The notes under the pieces are model-generated. The model searched no databases. It saw nothing but the letters and a program-made list of their open reading frames with translations, and was not told where the DNA came from. Position numbers and translations under genes: made by a program. Source: Pseudomonas fildesensis (GTDB lineage: Bacteria > Pseudomonadota > Gammaproteobacteria > Pseudomonadales > Pseudomonadaceae). From it: DNA of 64,000 bases. How positions within the stretch are numbered: position 1 is the first letter of the stretch; each line of letters opens with the position of its first letter. Shown piece by piece: positions 8,680-17,077 of this stretch. The DNA is taken from NCBI RefSeq assembly GCF_001050345.1, contig NZ_LFMW01000001.1:124001-188000 (forward strand), read 5' to 3'.

Positions 8680-9732
8680 TTAAGTGTTATCCGCCACACC
8701 GAAATCCAGCACCACCTTCATCGCCTGGCTTTTGTCCGCTGCCAACTCGAACGCCTGCACGGCTTGCTCGAACGGTACGGTATGAGAAATCACCGGCCGC
8801 ACGTCGATGATCCGGCGATTGAGCAAATCCACCGCTTGGGCAAACTCGCTGTGGAAGCGGAAGGTGCCACGCAGATCGATCTCGCGACTCACCAGCAGGT
8901 TCAACGGCAGCGACACATCACCGCCCAACCCCACCGTCACCAGCACGCCGCGCGGGGCGATGCAGTCCAGGCCATTGCGCAGGGCCTGGGCGCTGCCGGA
9001 GACTTCAAACATTACGTCAAAGTAGCCTTTCTCGGCGGTATAGCGCTTGAGCGCATCGGCGCCGTCGGTGAGGTTGTGGGTGCGCGTGGCGCCCATTTTT
9101 TCCGCGCAGGCGAGGGCGCTGGCGGACAGGTCCACCGCAACGATTTCACCCGCACCGGCGGCGCGCAAACTGCCGATCAGCAGGTTGCCGATCGGGCCGC
9201 AGCCGGTCACCAGTACACGCTTGCCGAACACCGCGCCGGCGCGCTGGATCGCATGCAAACCAACGGACAGCGGCTCGGCCAGCGCACCTTCGGCGAGGCT
9301 GACGCTATCAGCCAAAAGGTGCGCCTGATGCGTCTCGATCACCAGGCTTTGGCGAAACGCGCCCTGGATATGCGGGAAGGGCATCGCGCTGCCGTAGAAG
9401 CGCATGTTCAGGCAGTGATTCGGCAGGCCTTGATGACAGTAACGGCAGCCGCCGCACGGGCGTGACGGCGACACCGAAATGCGCTGGCCGACCTTGAACA
9501 ACCCGGCCTCGCTGCCCACGGCATCGATCACCGCCGACACTTCATGGCCGAGCACCATCGGCTCGCGCAGGCGCACGGTGCCGAAGCCGCCGTGCTGGTA
9601 GTAGTGCAAATCCGAGCCACAGATCCCACCTCGGGCGATGCGCACGCGCAGTTGGTCGGGGGCGAGGGGTTGCGGTTCGTCCTGGGGATCGACCCGCAAA
9701 TCTTTCGAGGCATGGCAGACGATAGCGTGCAT
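8680..9732 (-). CDS. idnD: L-idonate 5-dehydrogenase
   Basis: This 350-residue zinc-dependent MDR dehydrogenase should oxidise L-idonate to 5-keto-D-gluconate. The catalytic zinc ligands appear in GICGSDLHYYQHGG and GHE. The structural zinc cysteines lie in the CGGCRYC...HC segment near residues 95-110, and the NAD-binding motif GCGPIG lies near residue 178. It is last in a three-gene operon after the SDR reductase (14-bp gap) and the gluconate-type permease, the same set as E. coli idnDOT. Sorbitol dehydrogenase is the alternative, but gene context favours idonate. Confidence 0.85.
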   Translation of the reverse strand: MHAIVCHASKDLRVDPQDEPQPLAPDQLRVRIARGGICGSDLHYYQHGGFGTVRLREPMVLGHEVSAVIDAVGSEAGLFKVGQRISVSPSRPCGGCRYCHQGLPNHCLNMRFYGSAMPFPHIQGAFRQSLVIETHQAHLLADSVSLAEGALAEPLSVGLHAIQRAGAVFGKRVLVTGCGPIGNLLIGSLRAAGAGEIVAVDLSASALACAEKMGATRTHNLTDGADALKRYTAEKGYFDVMFEVSGSAQALRNGLDCIAPRGVLVTVGLGGDVSLPLNLLVSREIDLRGTFRFHSEFAQAVDLLNRRIIDVRPVISHTVPFEQAVQAFELAADKSQAMKVVLDFGVADNT

Positions 9733-9746
9733 AAGGTTCTCCAGGG

Positions 9747-10520
9747 TTACAGCGACGCGGTGATGCCACCGTCGACGTAGAGGATATGGCCGTTGACGAA
9801 GCTCGCGGCGTCGCTGGCGAGGAACACGGCGGCGCCGGCCAACTCGGCCACGTCGCCCCAGCGCCGGCTCGGCGTGCGTTGCACCAGCCAGTCGCTGAAC
9901 TCGGGGTTGGCCACCAGGTTGGCGTTCAGCTCCGTCTTGAAATAGCCGGGACCGATGCCGTTGACCGTCAGCCCGTGCGGGCCCCAGTCGATGGCCATGC
10001 CCTTGGTGAGCATTTTCAACGCGCCCTTGCTCGCCGCATACGGCGCGATGCCGGGGCGGCCCAGCTCACTTTGCACCGAGCAGATATTGATGATGCGCCC
10101 ACGCTTGCGCGGGATCATTACCCGCGCCACGGCCTGGCCCACCAGGAATGCGCTGTCGAGGTTGGTGCTCATCAGCTCGCGCCAGTGCTGCTCGCTGTAG
10201 TCTTCCAGCGGCCCGCGCCGTTGCATGCCCGCGTTGTTGACCAGGATCTCCAGTGGCCCCAGGCGCGCTTCGATATCGGCGACGGCGGCCTGGATCGCCG
10301 CGCTGTCGGTCACGTCAAACGCCTGGGTGTGCACCTCCAGGCCTTCCAGGGTCAACATCGCGGCCGCATCGCGCAAGGTGCTGTGGTTGCGCCCGTTGAG
10401 CACCACCCGCGCGCCGGCCTGGGCCAGGCCACGGGCAATCGCCAGGCCGATGCCGGCGCTGGAACCGGTGACCAGCGCGAGCCGGCCATCGAGGCGGAAG
10501 TTGTCTAAAACGCTTTGCAT
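9747..10520 (-). CDS. idnO: Gluconate 5-dehydrogenase / 5-keto-D-gluconate reductase (SDR)
   Basis: This classical short-chain dehydrogenase of 257 residues has the cofactor motif TGSSAGIG near residue 19, NNAG, and the catalytic YAASK. In the Idn pathway it converts 5-ketogluconate to D-gluconate, linking IdnD to gluconate kinase and the Entner-Doudoroff route. It sits between the permease and idnD with short spacers, so it is probably cotranscribed. No gluconate kinase is present in the window. Confidence 0.85.
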   Translation of the reverse strand: MQSVLDNFRLDGRLALVTGSSAGIGLAIARGLAQAGARVVLNGRNHSTLRDAAAMLTLEGLEVHTQAFDVTDSAAIQAAVADIEARLGPLEILVNNAGMQRRGPLEDYSEQHWRELMSTNLDSAFLVGQAVARVMIPRKRGRIINICSVQSELGRPGIAPYAASKGALKMLTKGMAIDWGPHGLTVNGIGPGYFKTELNANLVANPEFSDWLVQRTPSRRWGDVAELAGAAVFLASDAASFVNGHILYVDGGITASL

Positions 10521-10540
10521 GGGATACCTCTCCTAACGCT

Positions 10541-11893
10541 TCACACTACCAACGACAGCAGCATGATGAACCCCAGGGCGGCGAAGGAGAGCACGGTCTC
10601 CATCAGCGTCCAGGTCTTGAAAGTCTCGACGACGGTCATGTTGAAGTACTGTTTTACCAGCCAGAAACCGGCGTCGTTCACATGGGACAACACCAGCGAA
10701 CCGGCGCCGGTGGCGAGCACCAGCAGCTCACGGTTGACGCCGGGCATCAGGCCGATCACCGGCGCGACAATCCCGGCGCCGGTAATCGTCGCCACGGTTG
10801 CTGAACCGGTGGCCACGCGAATCACCGCTGCCACCAGCCAGGCCAACAGGATCGGCGAAATTTCGGCACGCACTGCCATGTGCCCGATCACATCACCCAC
10901 GCCGCTGGCCACCAGCATCTGCTTGAAACCCCCACCGGCGCCGACGATCAGCACGATGGCGGCGGTCGGTGCCAAGCTGGAATCGAGCATCTTGCTCAAC
11001 TGCTCGCGCGAGAAACCCCGGGCCGCCCCAAAGGTATAGAACGCCAGCAGCAAGGCCGCGAGCAGCGCGGTGATGGGGTGGCCGATAAAATCCATCCATA
11101 CGCGGAACGTGCTGTCGACGGCGAAGGCCACATCGGCGAAGGTTTTGAGCAGCATCAGCACCACCGGCAACAGGATGGTGGTGACAGTGATGCCAAAGCC
11201 CGGCAGGTTTTCGCCGGATGATTCTTTTGCAAGCTGCTCCATCAGCTCCGGCGACGGGGTACCCGGTACGTAGCGCGAGATCAGGTTGCCGAACAGGGGA
11301 CCGGCGATCACCGCCGTCGGCAGGCCAACGATCAACCCGTAGAAAATCGTCTTGCCGATGTCGGCGCCAAAAATACCGATGGCCAACAGCGGCCCCGGAT
11401 GTGGCGGCACCAGGCCGTGCACCACCGACAAGCCGGCGAGCAGCGGCATGCCGACCTTGATCAGCGACAACCCGGTGCGCCGCGCGACGATGAACACCAG
11501 CGGAATCAGCAGCACAAAGCCGATTTCAAAAAACAGCGGAATGCCCACCAGGAACGCGGAAAACATCATCGCCCAGTGCACACGTTTTTTACCGAATGCG
11601 CGGATCAGCGTGCGGGCGATCTGGTCGGCGCCGCCGGAGTCGGCCATCAACTTGCCGAGCATGGTGCCCAGGCCGAGGATGATGCCGACAAACCCCAGTA
11701 CGCCGCCAAAGCCGTCCTGGAACGCCTTCATCACTTTGTCCACCGGCATGCCCGACGTTAGCCCGAGAAAGCCGGCGGCGACGGTCAGGGCGACGAAGGG
11801 GTGGACCTTGAGGTGGGTGATCAACAATATCAATCCGATAATTGTGACCAGCGCATCGAGCAGCAGATAAGTGTCGTTAGCCATGCCAAGCAT
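10541..11893 (-). CDS. idnT: Gluconate/idonate:H+ symporter, GntP family
   Basis: The 450-residue inner-membrane protein has 12 or more hydrophobic segments. It carries GntP-family signatures such as LPPHPGPL-like VPPHPGPLLAIGI, and a C-terminal NDAGFWLVKQYF. It should import gluconate, L-idonate or 5-ketogluconate. The ATG at 11893 is chosen because GGAGG lies four bases upstream; a second ATG at 11884 would be too far from it. It heads the idn operon and is divergent from a LysR gene across a 142-bp region with a palindrome. Confidence 0.85.
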   Translation of the reverse strand: MLGMANDTYLLLDALVTIIGLILLITHLKVHPFVALTVAAGFLGLTSGMPVDKVMKAFQDGFGGVLGFVGIILGLGTMLGKLMADSGGADQIARTLIRAFGKKRVHWAMMFSAFLVGIPLFFEIGFVLLIPLVFIVARRTGLSLIKVGMPLLAGLSVVHGLVPPHPGPLLAIGIFGADIGKTIFYGLIVGLPTAVIAGPLFGNLISRYVPGTPSPELMEQLAKESSGENLPGFGITVTTILLPVVLMLLKTFADVAFAVDSTFRVWMDFIGHPITALLAALLLAFYTFGAARGFSREQLSKMLDSSLAPTAAIVLIVGAGGGFKQMLVASGVGDVIGHMAVRAEISPILLAWLVAAVIRVATGSATVATITGAGIVAPVIGLMPGVNRELLVLATGAGSLVLSHVNDAGFWLVKQYFNMTVVETFKTWTLMETVLSFAALGFIMLLSLVV

Positions 11894-11926
11894 GGTGCCT
11901 CCTTGTTCTCATTGTTATAGGCCAAA

Positions 11927-11953
11927 CCCTGTCATATCGTGTATGACGCAGGG
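11927..11953. promoter_or_regulatory. Inverted-repeat operator between idnT and the LysR gene
   Basis: A nested inverted repeat reads CCCTG..TCATA-tcgtg-TATGA..CAGGG, with TCATATCGTGTATGA at 11932-11946. It is the only strong dyad in the divergent promoter region and is a likely binding site for the adjacent LysR regulator. The assignment is inference from position. Confidence 0.5.
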
Positions 11954-12035
11954 TTACTTCACCGCAGCGGCGTGCCAGCGTCCAATGTTCATTTATGATT
12001 GGGTGATCAATGTTCGTGATAACCAGGGAGGCTTG

Positions 12036-12908
12036 ATGGAACTCAAACACTTGCGCGCCTTTGTGGTACTCGCCCAAGAGCTGCATTTCGGCCGGGCGGC
12101 GGCGCAGTTGTCGATTGTGCAACCGGCGCTGAGCATGCAGATCAAATTGCTGGAAAGCGGCCTGGGCGTGCGCCTGCTCGACCGCAATCGCCACTCGGTG
12201 ACGCTGACCGAAGCTGGCCGGGTCTTTCTGCCCGAAGCCCAGGCCACTTTGCATCAGGCGGCCCGTGCAGCCGATGCGGCGCGGGCGTCCAACCGGGGCG
12301 AAATTGGCCGGGTGCGCCTGGGGTTCGTGTCGTCAGTGTTGCCGCAACTGTTGCCGGAGTTGATCCGTGCGGTGCACCAGCGTTACCCGCGTATCGAGCT
12401 TGAACTCAAGGACATGCCCGGCCCCGATCAAGCCGCTGCGCTGAAGAACGGCCAGCTGGATTTTGGCCTGATGCGCCTGCCGGCCGCTCATCCCGGTGTG
12501 CAGACCCGCGCTGTGTTGCGCGAGCATTTTTGTGTGGCGCTGCCGATGGATCATCCGTTGGCCGCACAGGAGTCGATTCACCCCGCCGATTTGCTCCAGG
12601 TGCCGGTGTACATCCTCGCGCGGCGTTACGCGCCGGGCTTCTACGACGAATTTATCCAGGCCGTGGGCATGCCCCTGGAGATCGCCTCCGAGTTGGGCGA
12701 GTTCACCACCATGCTCGCGCTGGTGTCCGCCGGCTTGGGCGTTGGGGTGTTACCGCTCCAGGCGGCGCGGGCGTTGCCTGCCAATTGCGTGTCGCGGCAT
12801 CTGGAACTGGGGGCGTTCCAGGCCACCACCGGGTTGGCCTGGACCGAGTTGGACAGTGCGGTGAAGACCACCTTGTTCAACCTGATCGTGGAATTGTTTG
12901 CCGATTGA
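12036..12908 (+). CDS. LysR-family transcriptional regulator next to the idn operon
   Basis: The 290-residue protein starts MELKHLRAFVVLAQ and has a standard LysR winged helix-turn-helix (residues 1-60) followed by a type 2 periplasmic-binding-like effector domain. The frame extends upstream, but the ATG at 12036 has a GGGAGG ribosome-binding site and matches the family N-terminus. Its divergent position implies control of idnT-idnO-idnD. E. coli uses a LacI/GalR-type IdnR instead, so this would be a different control scheme for the same pathway. The effector is unknown. Confidence 0.85.
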   Translation: MELKHLRAFVVLAQELHFGRAAAQLSIVQPALSMQIKLLESGLGVRLLDRNRHSVTLTEAGRVFLPEAQATLHQAARAADAARASNRGEIGRVRLGFVSSVLPQLLPELIRAVHQRYPRIELELKDMPGPDQAAALKNGQLDFGLMRLPAAHPGVQTRAVLREHFCVALPMDHPLAAQESIHPADLLQVPVYILARRYAPGFYDEFIQAVGMPLEIASELGEFTTMLALVSAGLGVGVLPLQAARALPANCVSRHLELGAFQATTGLAWTELDSAVKTTLFNLIVELFAD

Positions 12909-13013
12909 TTGTTTCATCCGGTGAAATGCTGGATTGTAAATCCTGGTCATTCCATCGGTTAAGGCAGCGCAGGAACATGCCTGGCGTCGATACCCACTCT
13001 TTTGGAGCCTTTC

Positions 13014-13646
13014 ATGTCCCAGCCTGCGATCAAGCTTTATGGTTTTCCGCTGTCCGGCCACTCCCACAGGGTCGAGCTGATGCTCTCTCTGCTGGGGCTG
13101 CCCAGTGAATTTATCCTGGTTGACCTCAAGCAAGGCGCACACAAGGCACCTGAGTTCTTGAGTGCGATTAACCCCTTCGGCCAGGTGCCGGCGATTGATG
13201 ACAACGGCACCGTACTGGCCGACTCCAATGCGATTCTGGTCTACCTGGCGAGCCAATACGGCAAAGGCCAATGGCTGCCAAGCGACCCGCTCGGCCAGGC
13301 GCGCGTGCAGCGCTGGCTCTCGGCTGCCGCCGGGCAACTTCACGCCGGGCCCGCGACCGCACGACTGGCCGTTGTGTTTGGTGCTGACGTCGACACTGTG
13401 ACCGCCATCAACCGCTCTCATGCCTTGCTGAGTCTGGTGGAGCAGCAATTGGGCCAAAGCCGCTTCCTCGCCGCCGAGCAGCCGACCATCGCCGATATCG
13501 CGTTCTACACCTACGTGGCCCATGCGCCGGAAGGCAATGTATCGCTGGCCGACTACCCTAAAGTGCGCGCCTGGCTGGCCAGTATCGAAGCATTGCCGGG
13601 TTTTGTCGGTATGCCGCGTACGGCGGCAGGGCTGCAATCGGCGTGA
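13014..13646 (+). CDS. Glutathione S-transferase
   Basis: The 210-residue protein has an N-terminal thioredoxin-like GST domain ([21 protein letters not shown] region; the SGH Ser is a candidate glutathione-activating residue). The substrate-binding signature [11 protein letters not shown] is followed by [11 protein letters not shown], and the C-terminal helical domain contains [14 protein letters not shown]. The ATG at 13014 has GGAG seven bases upstream. It is followed 48 bp later by a truncated LysR gene, a pairing often seen for GSTs, which suggests it has lost a local regulator. Confidence 0.85.
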   Translation: MSQPAIKLYGFPLSGHSHRVELMLSLLGLPSEFILVDLKQGAHKAPEFLSAINPFGQVPAIDDNGTVLADSNAILVYLASQYGKGQWLPSDPLGQARVQRWLSAAAGQLHAGPATARLAVVFGADVDTVTAINRSHALLSLVEQQLGQSRFLAAEQPTIADIAFYTYVAHAPEGNVSLADYPKVRAWLASIEALPGFVGMPRTAAGLQSA

Positions 13647-13694
13647 TGTACCCCTCGCCACAAGTGGCAACAAGTAGTCGTAGAGGGAACGCCG

Positions 13695-14036
13695 ATGGAC
13701 CGATTTCATGAAATGCAGGTGTTCGTGGCGGTGGCCGAGGAGGAGGGCTTCGCCGCCGCTGCGCGTCGCTTGAACACTTCCCCGCCCAGCGTGACCCGTG
13801 CCATCGCCGCCATGGAACAACGCATCGGCACGCAGTTGCTGGCCCGTGCACGCCTGAGCTGCGCCACGGTGCAAGGCGCGATCAATGCCGCTGTGCACGG
13901 CGCCGGGCTTGTCCGCTGCCTGAGCTATCCGGTTCACGAACACCTGGTGACCGGCCAATTGCGTCGCGTGTTGCACGCTGATGAGCTGCCGCCGGTGCCG
14001 GTGCACGTGGTTTATCGTGAAGGCCGCAATTCGTGA
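13695..14036 (+). pseudogene. LysR regulator with large in-frame internal deletion
   Basis: The first 50 residues are a good LysR helix-turn-helix (MDRFHEMQVFVAVAEEEGF, then TSPPSVTRAIAAMEQRIGTQL). The frame then runs directly into the far C-terminal end of a LysR effector domain (GAGLVRCLSYPVHEHLVTGQ, then VPVHVVYREGRNS). About 180 central residues of a roughly 300-residue family are missing, and the C-terminus also stops early. The frame is open, so a 113-residue DNA-binding fragment could be made, but a working regulator is unlikely. Confidence 0.8.
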
Positions 14037-14090
14037 GTAGTGGCTGGATGATAGCAGTGATGCACAATCTCCAAGACGCAGCAGGTCGAA

Positions 14091-14203
14091 TGTGGGAGCT
14101 GTCGAGCTTTAGCGAGGCTGCGATGGCGTCCTGTCAGTCGACGAATTTACCGTCTGACACAGCCCCATCGCAGCCTCGCTAAAGTCCGACAACCCCTACA
14201 GGG
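14091..14203. repeat. REPIN-like inverted repeat (third type)
   Basis: Two 19-bp perfect arms, TTTAGCGAGGCTGCGATGG at 14108-14126 and its complement at 14165-14183, flank a 38-bp spacer. Outer ends resemble the TGTGGGAGCTGTCGAG and CCGACAACCCCTACAG ends of Pseudomonas intergenic palindromes. It separates the LysR remnant from the DUF3077-like gene. Confidence 0.75.
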
Positions 14204-14235
14204 TTCTGCGTTGTTTGTTGGATTTTCGTTCTTGA

Positions 14236-14511
14236 TCAAGCCACCGGGCATTCCCGGTTCAGCGCCTCATCCACCAGCAACTGCGCAATCTCGATCATCT
14301 GCACCACCGCCAGCACGTGTTTACGGTTTTGGCCATCCAGGTGTTCGGAGCAGTCGTACGCGCAGACAGTCGCTGATTCGAGCATCTCGCTGGCATTGCT
14401 CAAGGCAGTTTCAGTGCTGAGGCCGGGACGGACGGTGAAGATTACAGTGGGAGGGGGTTGCAGGTTGTCATCCGGGGCGGATGGCGGAGGATTGGGCGTG
14501 ATTTTTTTCAT
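14236..14511 (-). CDS. DUF3077/DUF6124-like small protein
   Basis: The 91-residue protein starts MKKITPNPPPSAPD, a hallmark beginning of the small Pseudomonas proteins grouped as DUF3077 or DUF6124. It continues with a helical C-terminal half (TALSNASEMLESATVCAYDCSEHL, then VLAVVQMIEIAQLLVDEAL in two parts). Its function is unknown. The ATG at 14511 has a clear AGGAGC ribosome-binding site. It lies behind a long folded leader containing a terminator-like hairpin. A 3' remnant of a paralogue is present at 23935-24021. Confidence 0.7.
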   Translation of the reverse strand: MKKITPNPPPSAPDDNLQPPPTVIFTVRPGLSTETALSNASEMLESATVCAYDCSEHLDGQNRKHVLAVVQMIEIAQLLVDEALNRECPVA

Positions 14512-14800
14512 GGCGAAGCTCCTATGAATGAGCACCTCCATTTCGCTACCACACGAAGTCAGGAGGCGACTGTACACGGGGTGGTAGACCGGTCATAGAA
14601 ACCCGGCAGGCCGAAGCCTCCCATGCACAGCCGCCACAAAGCAGCCCGCACAAAAAAACGCCCTTGAGCGTTTTGGGATCTATGAAAGAACCGGGCTACC
14701 ACACCCGGTCGCTGAATTGGCAGCGACCCGCGAAGGTTAGCGGTGAGGGTGATCGGACGCAACCCGAAAGTTGCGTAAGAGCGGTCCTACGGGTGTGGTG
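14512..14800 (-). ncRNA. Structured leader resembling a C4-type antisense RNA
   Basis: On the minus strand the leader contains four mutually complementary blocks: CACCACACCCG (14800-14790), CGGGTGTGG (14707-14699), CTACCACCCCG (14587-14577) and CGTGTGGTAG (14555-14546). Blocks 1 and 2 can close a domain holding hairpins GGTCGCTG/CAGCGACC and ACGCAAC/GTTGCGT. An intrinsic-terminator-like hairpin lies at 14674-14652. Block 3 can pair either with block 2 or with block 4, which lies just before the ribosome-binding site of the DUF3077-like gene. This alternative-pairing layout is that of phage C4 antisense RNAs. The family name is my inference. Confidence 0.5.
14652..14674 (-). terminator. Terminator-like hairpin inside the leader
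   Basis: The minus strand reads AAAACGC-TCAAGG-GCGTTTTTTT, a 7-bp stem followed by a run of T. It lies about 150 bp before the DUF3077-like start codon, so it could attenuate that gene or mark the end of a short RNA released from the leader. Confidence 0.6.
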
Positions 14801-14895
14801 TGTTCCACAGCCTAAATGTTGCGGGATGTTGAACCGTCAGATTGAAAAAAGTCTTTGGGGTAGCCTTGTTTTCCTACCGACAACAAGGACTCGTC

Positions 14896-15306
14896 ATGCA
14901 ACGAAAGGTCATCAACCCCTCAACGGTGTTCAACTCCCTGCAATACGGCTTCAGCCAGGCCGTGGAAGTGTGTGAAGGCAGGCGTATCCTGCTTTCCGGT
15001 CAGGTGGGTGTGGATGCCGACGAACGTACCGTCGGCCAAGCTATCGCCGAGCAGACCGCCATGGCTTTGGACAACATCGAAAAGGTTCTGGCCGAGGTCA
15101 CAGGTGATCTGTCCCATGTGATCATGCTGCGGTTGTACATCGTCGAGTCTGCTCGTGATCAGCAGGAGCTGATTGCCCAGGCCCTGCGTCAGCGCTTTCC
15201 GCACAATCCGCCAGCGTCTTCATGGATTATCGTCAGCGGGCTGTCATTGCCGGAGTGGTTGATTGAGATCGAGGCGGAGGCGGTGATTCCACTGGGGCAG
15301 GATTGA
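14896..15306 (+). CDS. RidA-family protein (YjgF/YER057c/UK114)
   Basis: The 136-residue protein matches the small trimeric RidA fold, whose members often hydrolyse reactive enamine/imine intermediates. Visible family features are ILLSGQVGVDADE, an amphipathic helix with ALDNIEKVLAE, and the C-terminal IEIEAEAVIP ending. The usual catalytic Arg region appears as MLRLYIVESARD, though the exact key residue is uncertain. The ATG at 14896 has AAGGA upstream. It is transcribed away from the structured leader. Confidence 0.8.
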   Translation: MQRKVINPSTVFNSLQYGFSQAVEVCEGRRILLSGQVGVDADERTVGQAIAEQTAMALDNIEKVLAEVTGDLSHVIMLRLYIVESARDQQELIAQALRQRFPHNPPASSWIIVSGLSLPEWLIEIEAEAVIPLGQD

Positions 15307-15352
15307 TTCTTGTGGCTACCTGGCTACCTGTGGATACGACTACCTGCGGCTT

Positions 15353-15488
15353 CCTGTGGCGAGCGGGCTTGCCCCGCGTTGGGCTGCGTAGCAGCCCCAA
15401 ACCAGGCGAGACGGTCTATCAGGAACACCGCGGCGGTCCTATTGGTGCTGCTCCGCAGCCCAACGCGGGGCAAGCCCGCTCGCCACAG
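15353..15488. repeat. REPIN (GTGGCGAGCGGGCTTGCCCC type)
   Basis: Inverted REP copies (15355-15378 and 15462-15487) flank a loop sharing the motifs GTTGGGCTGCG, AAACCAGGCGA and TATCAGGAACACCGCGGC with the REPIN at 8474-8606. The arms again continue outward with short CTGTGG/CTACC units (15310-15352). It fills the gap between the RidA gene and the aldehyde dehydrogenase. Confidence 0.85.
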
Positions 15489-15523
15489 GAAGCCCGCTGG
15501 CCATGCGGGGCTGCCCGTGCGCC

Positions 15524-17011
15524 TCAGTACCGAATCATCACCGACTTAAGCTCCGTGTAATCCTCAATAAACGCACTGCCAAACTCCCGCCCAACCCCCG
15601 AAGACCGATTCCCTCCAAATGGCACCGCCGGGTCCAGCAAGGTATGCATGTTGATCCACAGCGTGCCGGCGTTGATCGCGGGGATCATGCGCAGGGCCTT
15701 GCCCAGGTCGTTGGTCCACAGGCTGGCGCTGAGGCCGTAGGGGCCGTTGTTCATCAGAGCGACCAGTTCGTCTTCGCTGTCGTAGGGCAGGAAGGTGGCG
15801 ATGGGGCCGAAGGTTTCTTCGTTGAGCAGGGTGTCGGTGGGGCTGTTGGCGAGGATCACGGTGGGTTCGACGTAGCAGCCGGGGCGGTCGATGAGCTTGC
15901 CGCCGTGGATGATCGTGTTGTTTTCAGCGCGGGCCTGGGCGAAGTAACCGAGTAGCTTCATCTGGTGTTGGTGGTGGGTCACCGGGCCAAATTCGGTACG
16001 CTCATCCAGGGGCGAGCCGATGGTCAGGCGGCTGAGGCGCAGCTTGAGTTTCTCCAGCACGGCGTCGATCTGTGAGCGGTGCACGTAAAAACGTTCAGCC
16101 GCCGCGCAGATTTGCCCGGAGTGCAAAAAGCCCGCTTCGATGATGCCTTCCACCGCCTTGTCCACGTCCATGTCGCGCAGGAAGCCGGCGGCGTTCTTGC
16201 CGCCCAGTTCCAGGGTTGCACGGGTGAGGCCGGCGCCCATGGCACTGCGGCCGACGGCGATGCCGGTGGGCACCGAGCCGGTGAACGACACTTTGTGCGT
16301 GCCGGGGTGTTCTACCAGGCCTTTGCCGACGTGGCCGCCGCCGGTCAGCACGTTGAGCACGCCGGCCGGCAACCCGGCTTCGATGGCGAGTTCGGCGATG
16401 CGCAAAATCGTCAGCGGCGTGAATTCGCTGGGTTTGATGATGATGCTGCAGCCGGTCACCAGCGCCGAGGCGAGTTTCCAGATGGCGATCATGGTCGAGA
16501 AATTCCACGGCACGATGCCCACCACCACGCCCACCGGTTCGCGCAGGGTGAAGGCGGTGTAGCGTTCGCCATTGAAGGAAGGCAGTGATGGGGTGAGGGT
16601 CTGGCCGCTGATTTTGGTGGCCCAGCCGGCGTAGTAACGCAGGAAGTGCGCGGCCTGGTCGACTTCGAAGGCGCGGGAAATCTGGATGATCTTGCCCGAC
16701 TGGCAGGTTTCGATCTGCGCCAGTTCCTCGCGGTTGCGCTCCAGCAGGTCCGCCAGTTTCAGCAGCACATTGCCGCGCGTGGCGGGTGCGGCTTCGGACC
16801 ACAGCTGAAAGCCCCGGTTGGCCGACGTCACCGCCGCATCGATATCGGCCAGGTTTGCATCGGCAACCTGGGCGATGACCTGGCCGGTGGCGGGGTTGGT
16901 CACGGCAAGGCTCTGGCCTGAGTGGCTGTGCACATTGACGCCGTCGATAAACAGCCCATGGCGCCGACGCAGAAAGGCTTCGACTTGAGGCAACAGCGGG
17001 ATATCGCTCAT
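15524..17011 (-). CDS. Phenylacetaldehyde dehydrogenase-like aldehyde dehydrogenase (FeaB type)
   Basis: The 495-residue NAD(P)+-dependent aldehyde dehydrogenase has the catalytic Glu in LELGGKNAAGF and the catalytic Cys in SGQICAAAERFY. IVPWNFS and the FTGSVPTG cofactor loop are also present. The ATG at 17011 fits family length. Sequence style and neighbours (a FeaR regulator and HPA hydroxylase remnants) suggest oxidation of phenylacetaldehyde or 4-hydroxyphenylacetaldehyde from phenylethylamine or tyramine. No amine oxidase gene is visible in the window. An AraC-type direct repeat lies upstream at 17078-17119. Confidence 0.75.
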   Translation of the reverse strand: MSDIPLLPQVEAFLRRRHGLFIDGVNVHSHSGQSLAVTNPATGQVIAQVADANLADIDAAVTSANRGFQLWSEAAPATRGNVLLKLADLLERNREELAQIETCQSGKIIQISRAFEVDQAAHFLRYYAGWATKISGQTLTPSLPSFNGERYTAFTLREPVGVVVGIVPWNFSTMIAIWKLASALVTGCSIIIKPSEFTPLTILRIAELAIEAGLPAGVLNVLTGGGHVGKGLVEHPGTHKVSFTGSVPTGIAVGRSAMGAGLTRATLELGGKNAAGFLRDMDVDKAVEGIIEAGFLHSGQICAAAERFYVHRSQIDAVLEKLKLRLSRLTIGSPLDERTEFGPVTHHQHQMKLLGYFAQARAENNTIIHGGKLIDRPGCYVEPTVILANSPTDTLLNEETFGPIATFLPYDSEDELVALMNNGPYGLSASLWTNDLGKALRMIPAINAGTLWINMHTLLDPAVPFGGNRSSGVGREFGSAFIEDYTELKSVMIRY

Positions 17012-17077
17012 GGCAGGTTCCTGGCAGTTCAAAAAGGAAAAGCCGAGGGTAACCAACGTGTCGTGAGGTGGCTTGAC

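Noticed and set aside
8469..8810. Open frames through the REPIN arrays
   Set aside because: The translations only repeat REP-derived motifs (LWRAGLPRVGLRSG), so they are not proteins.
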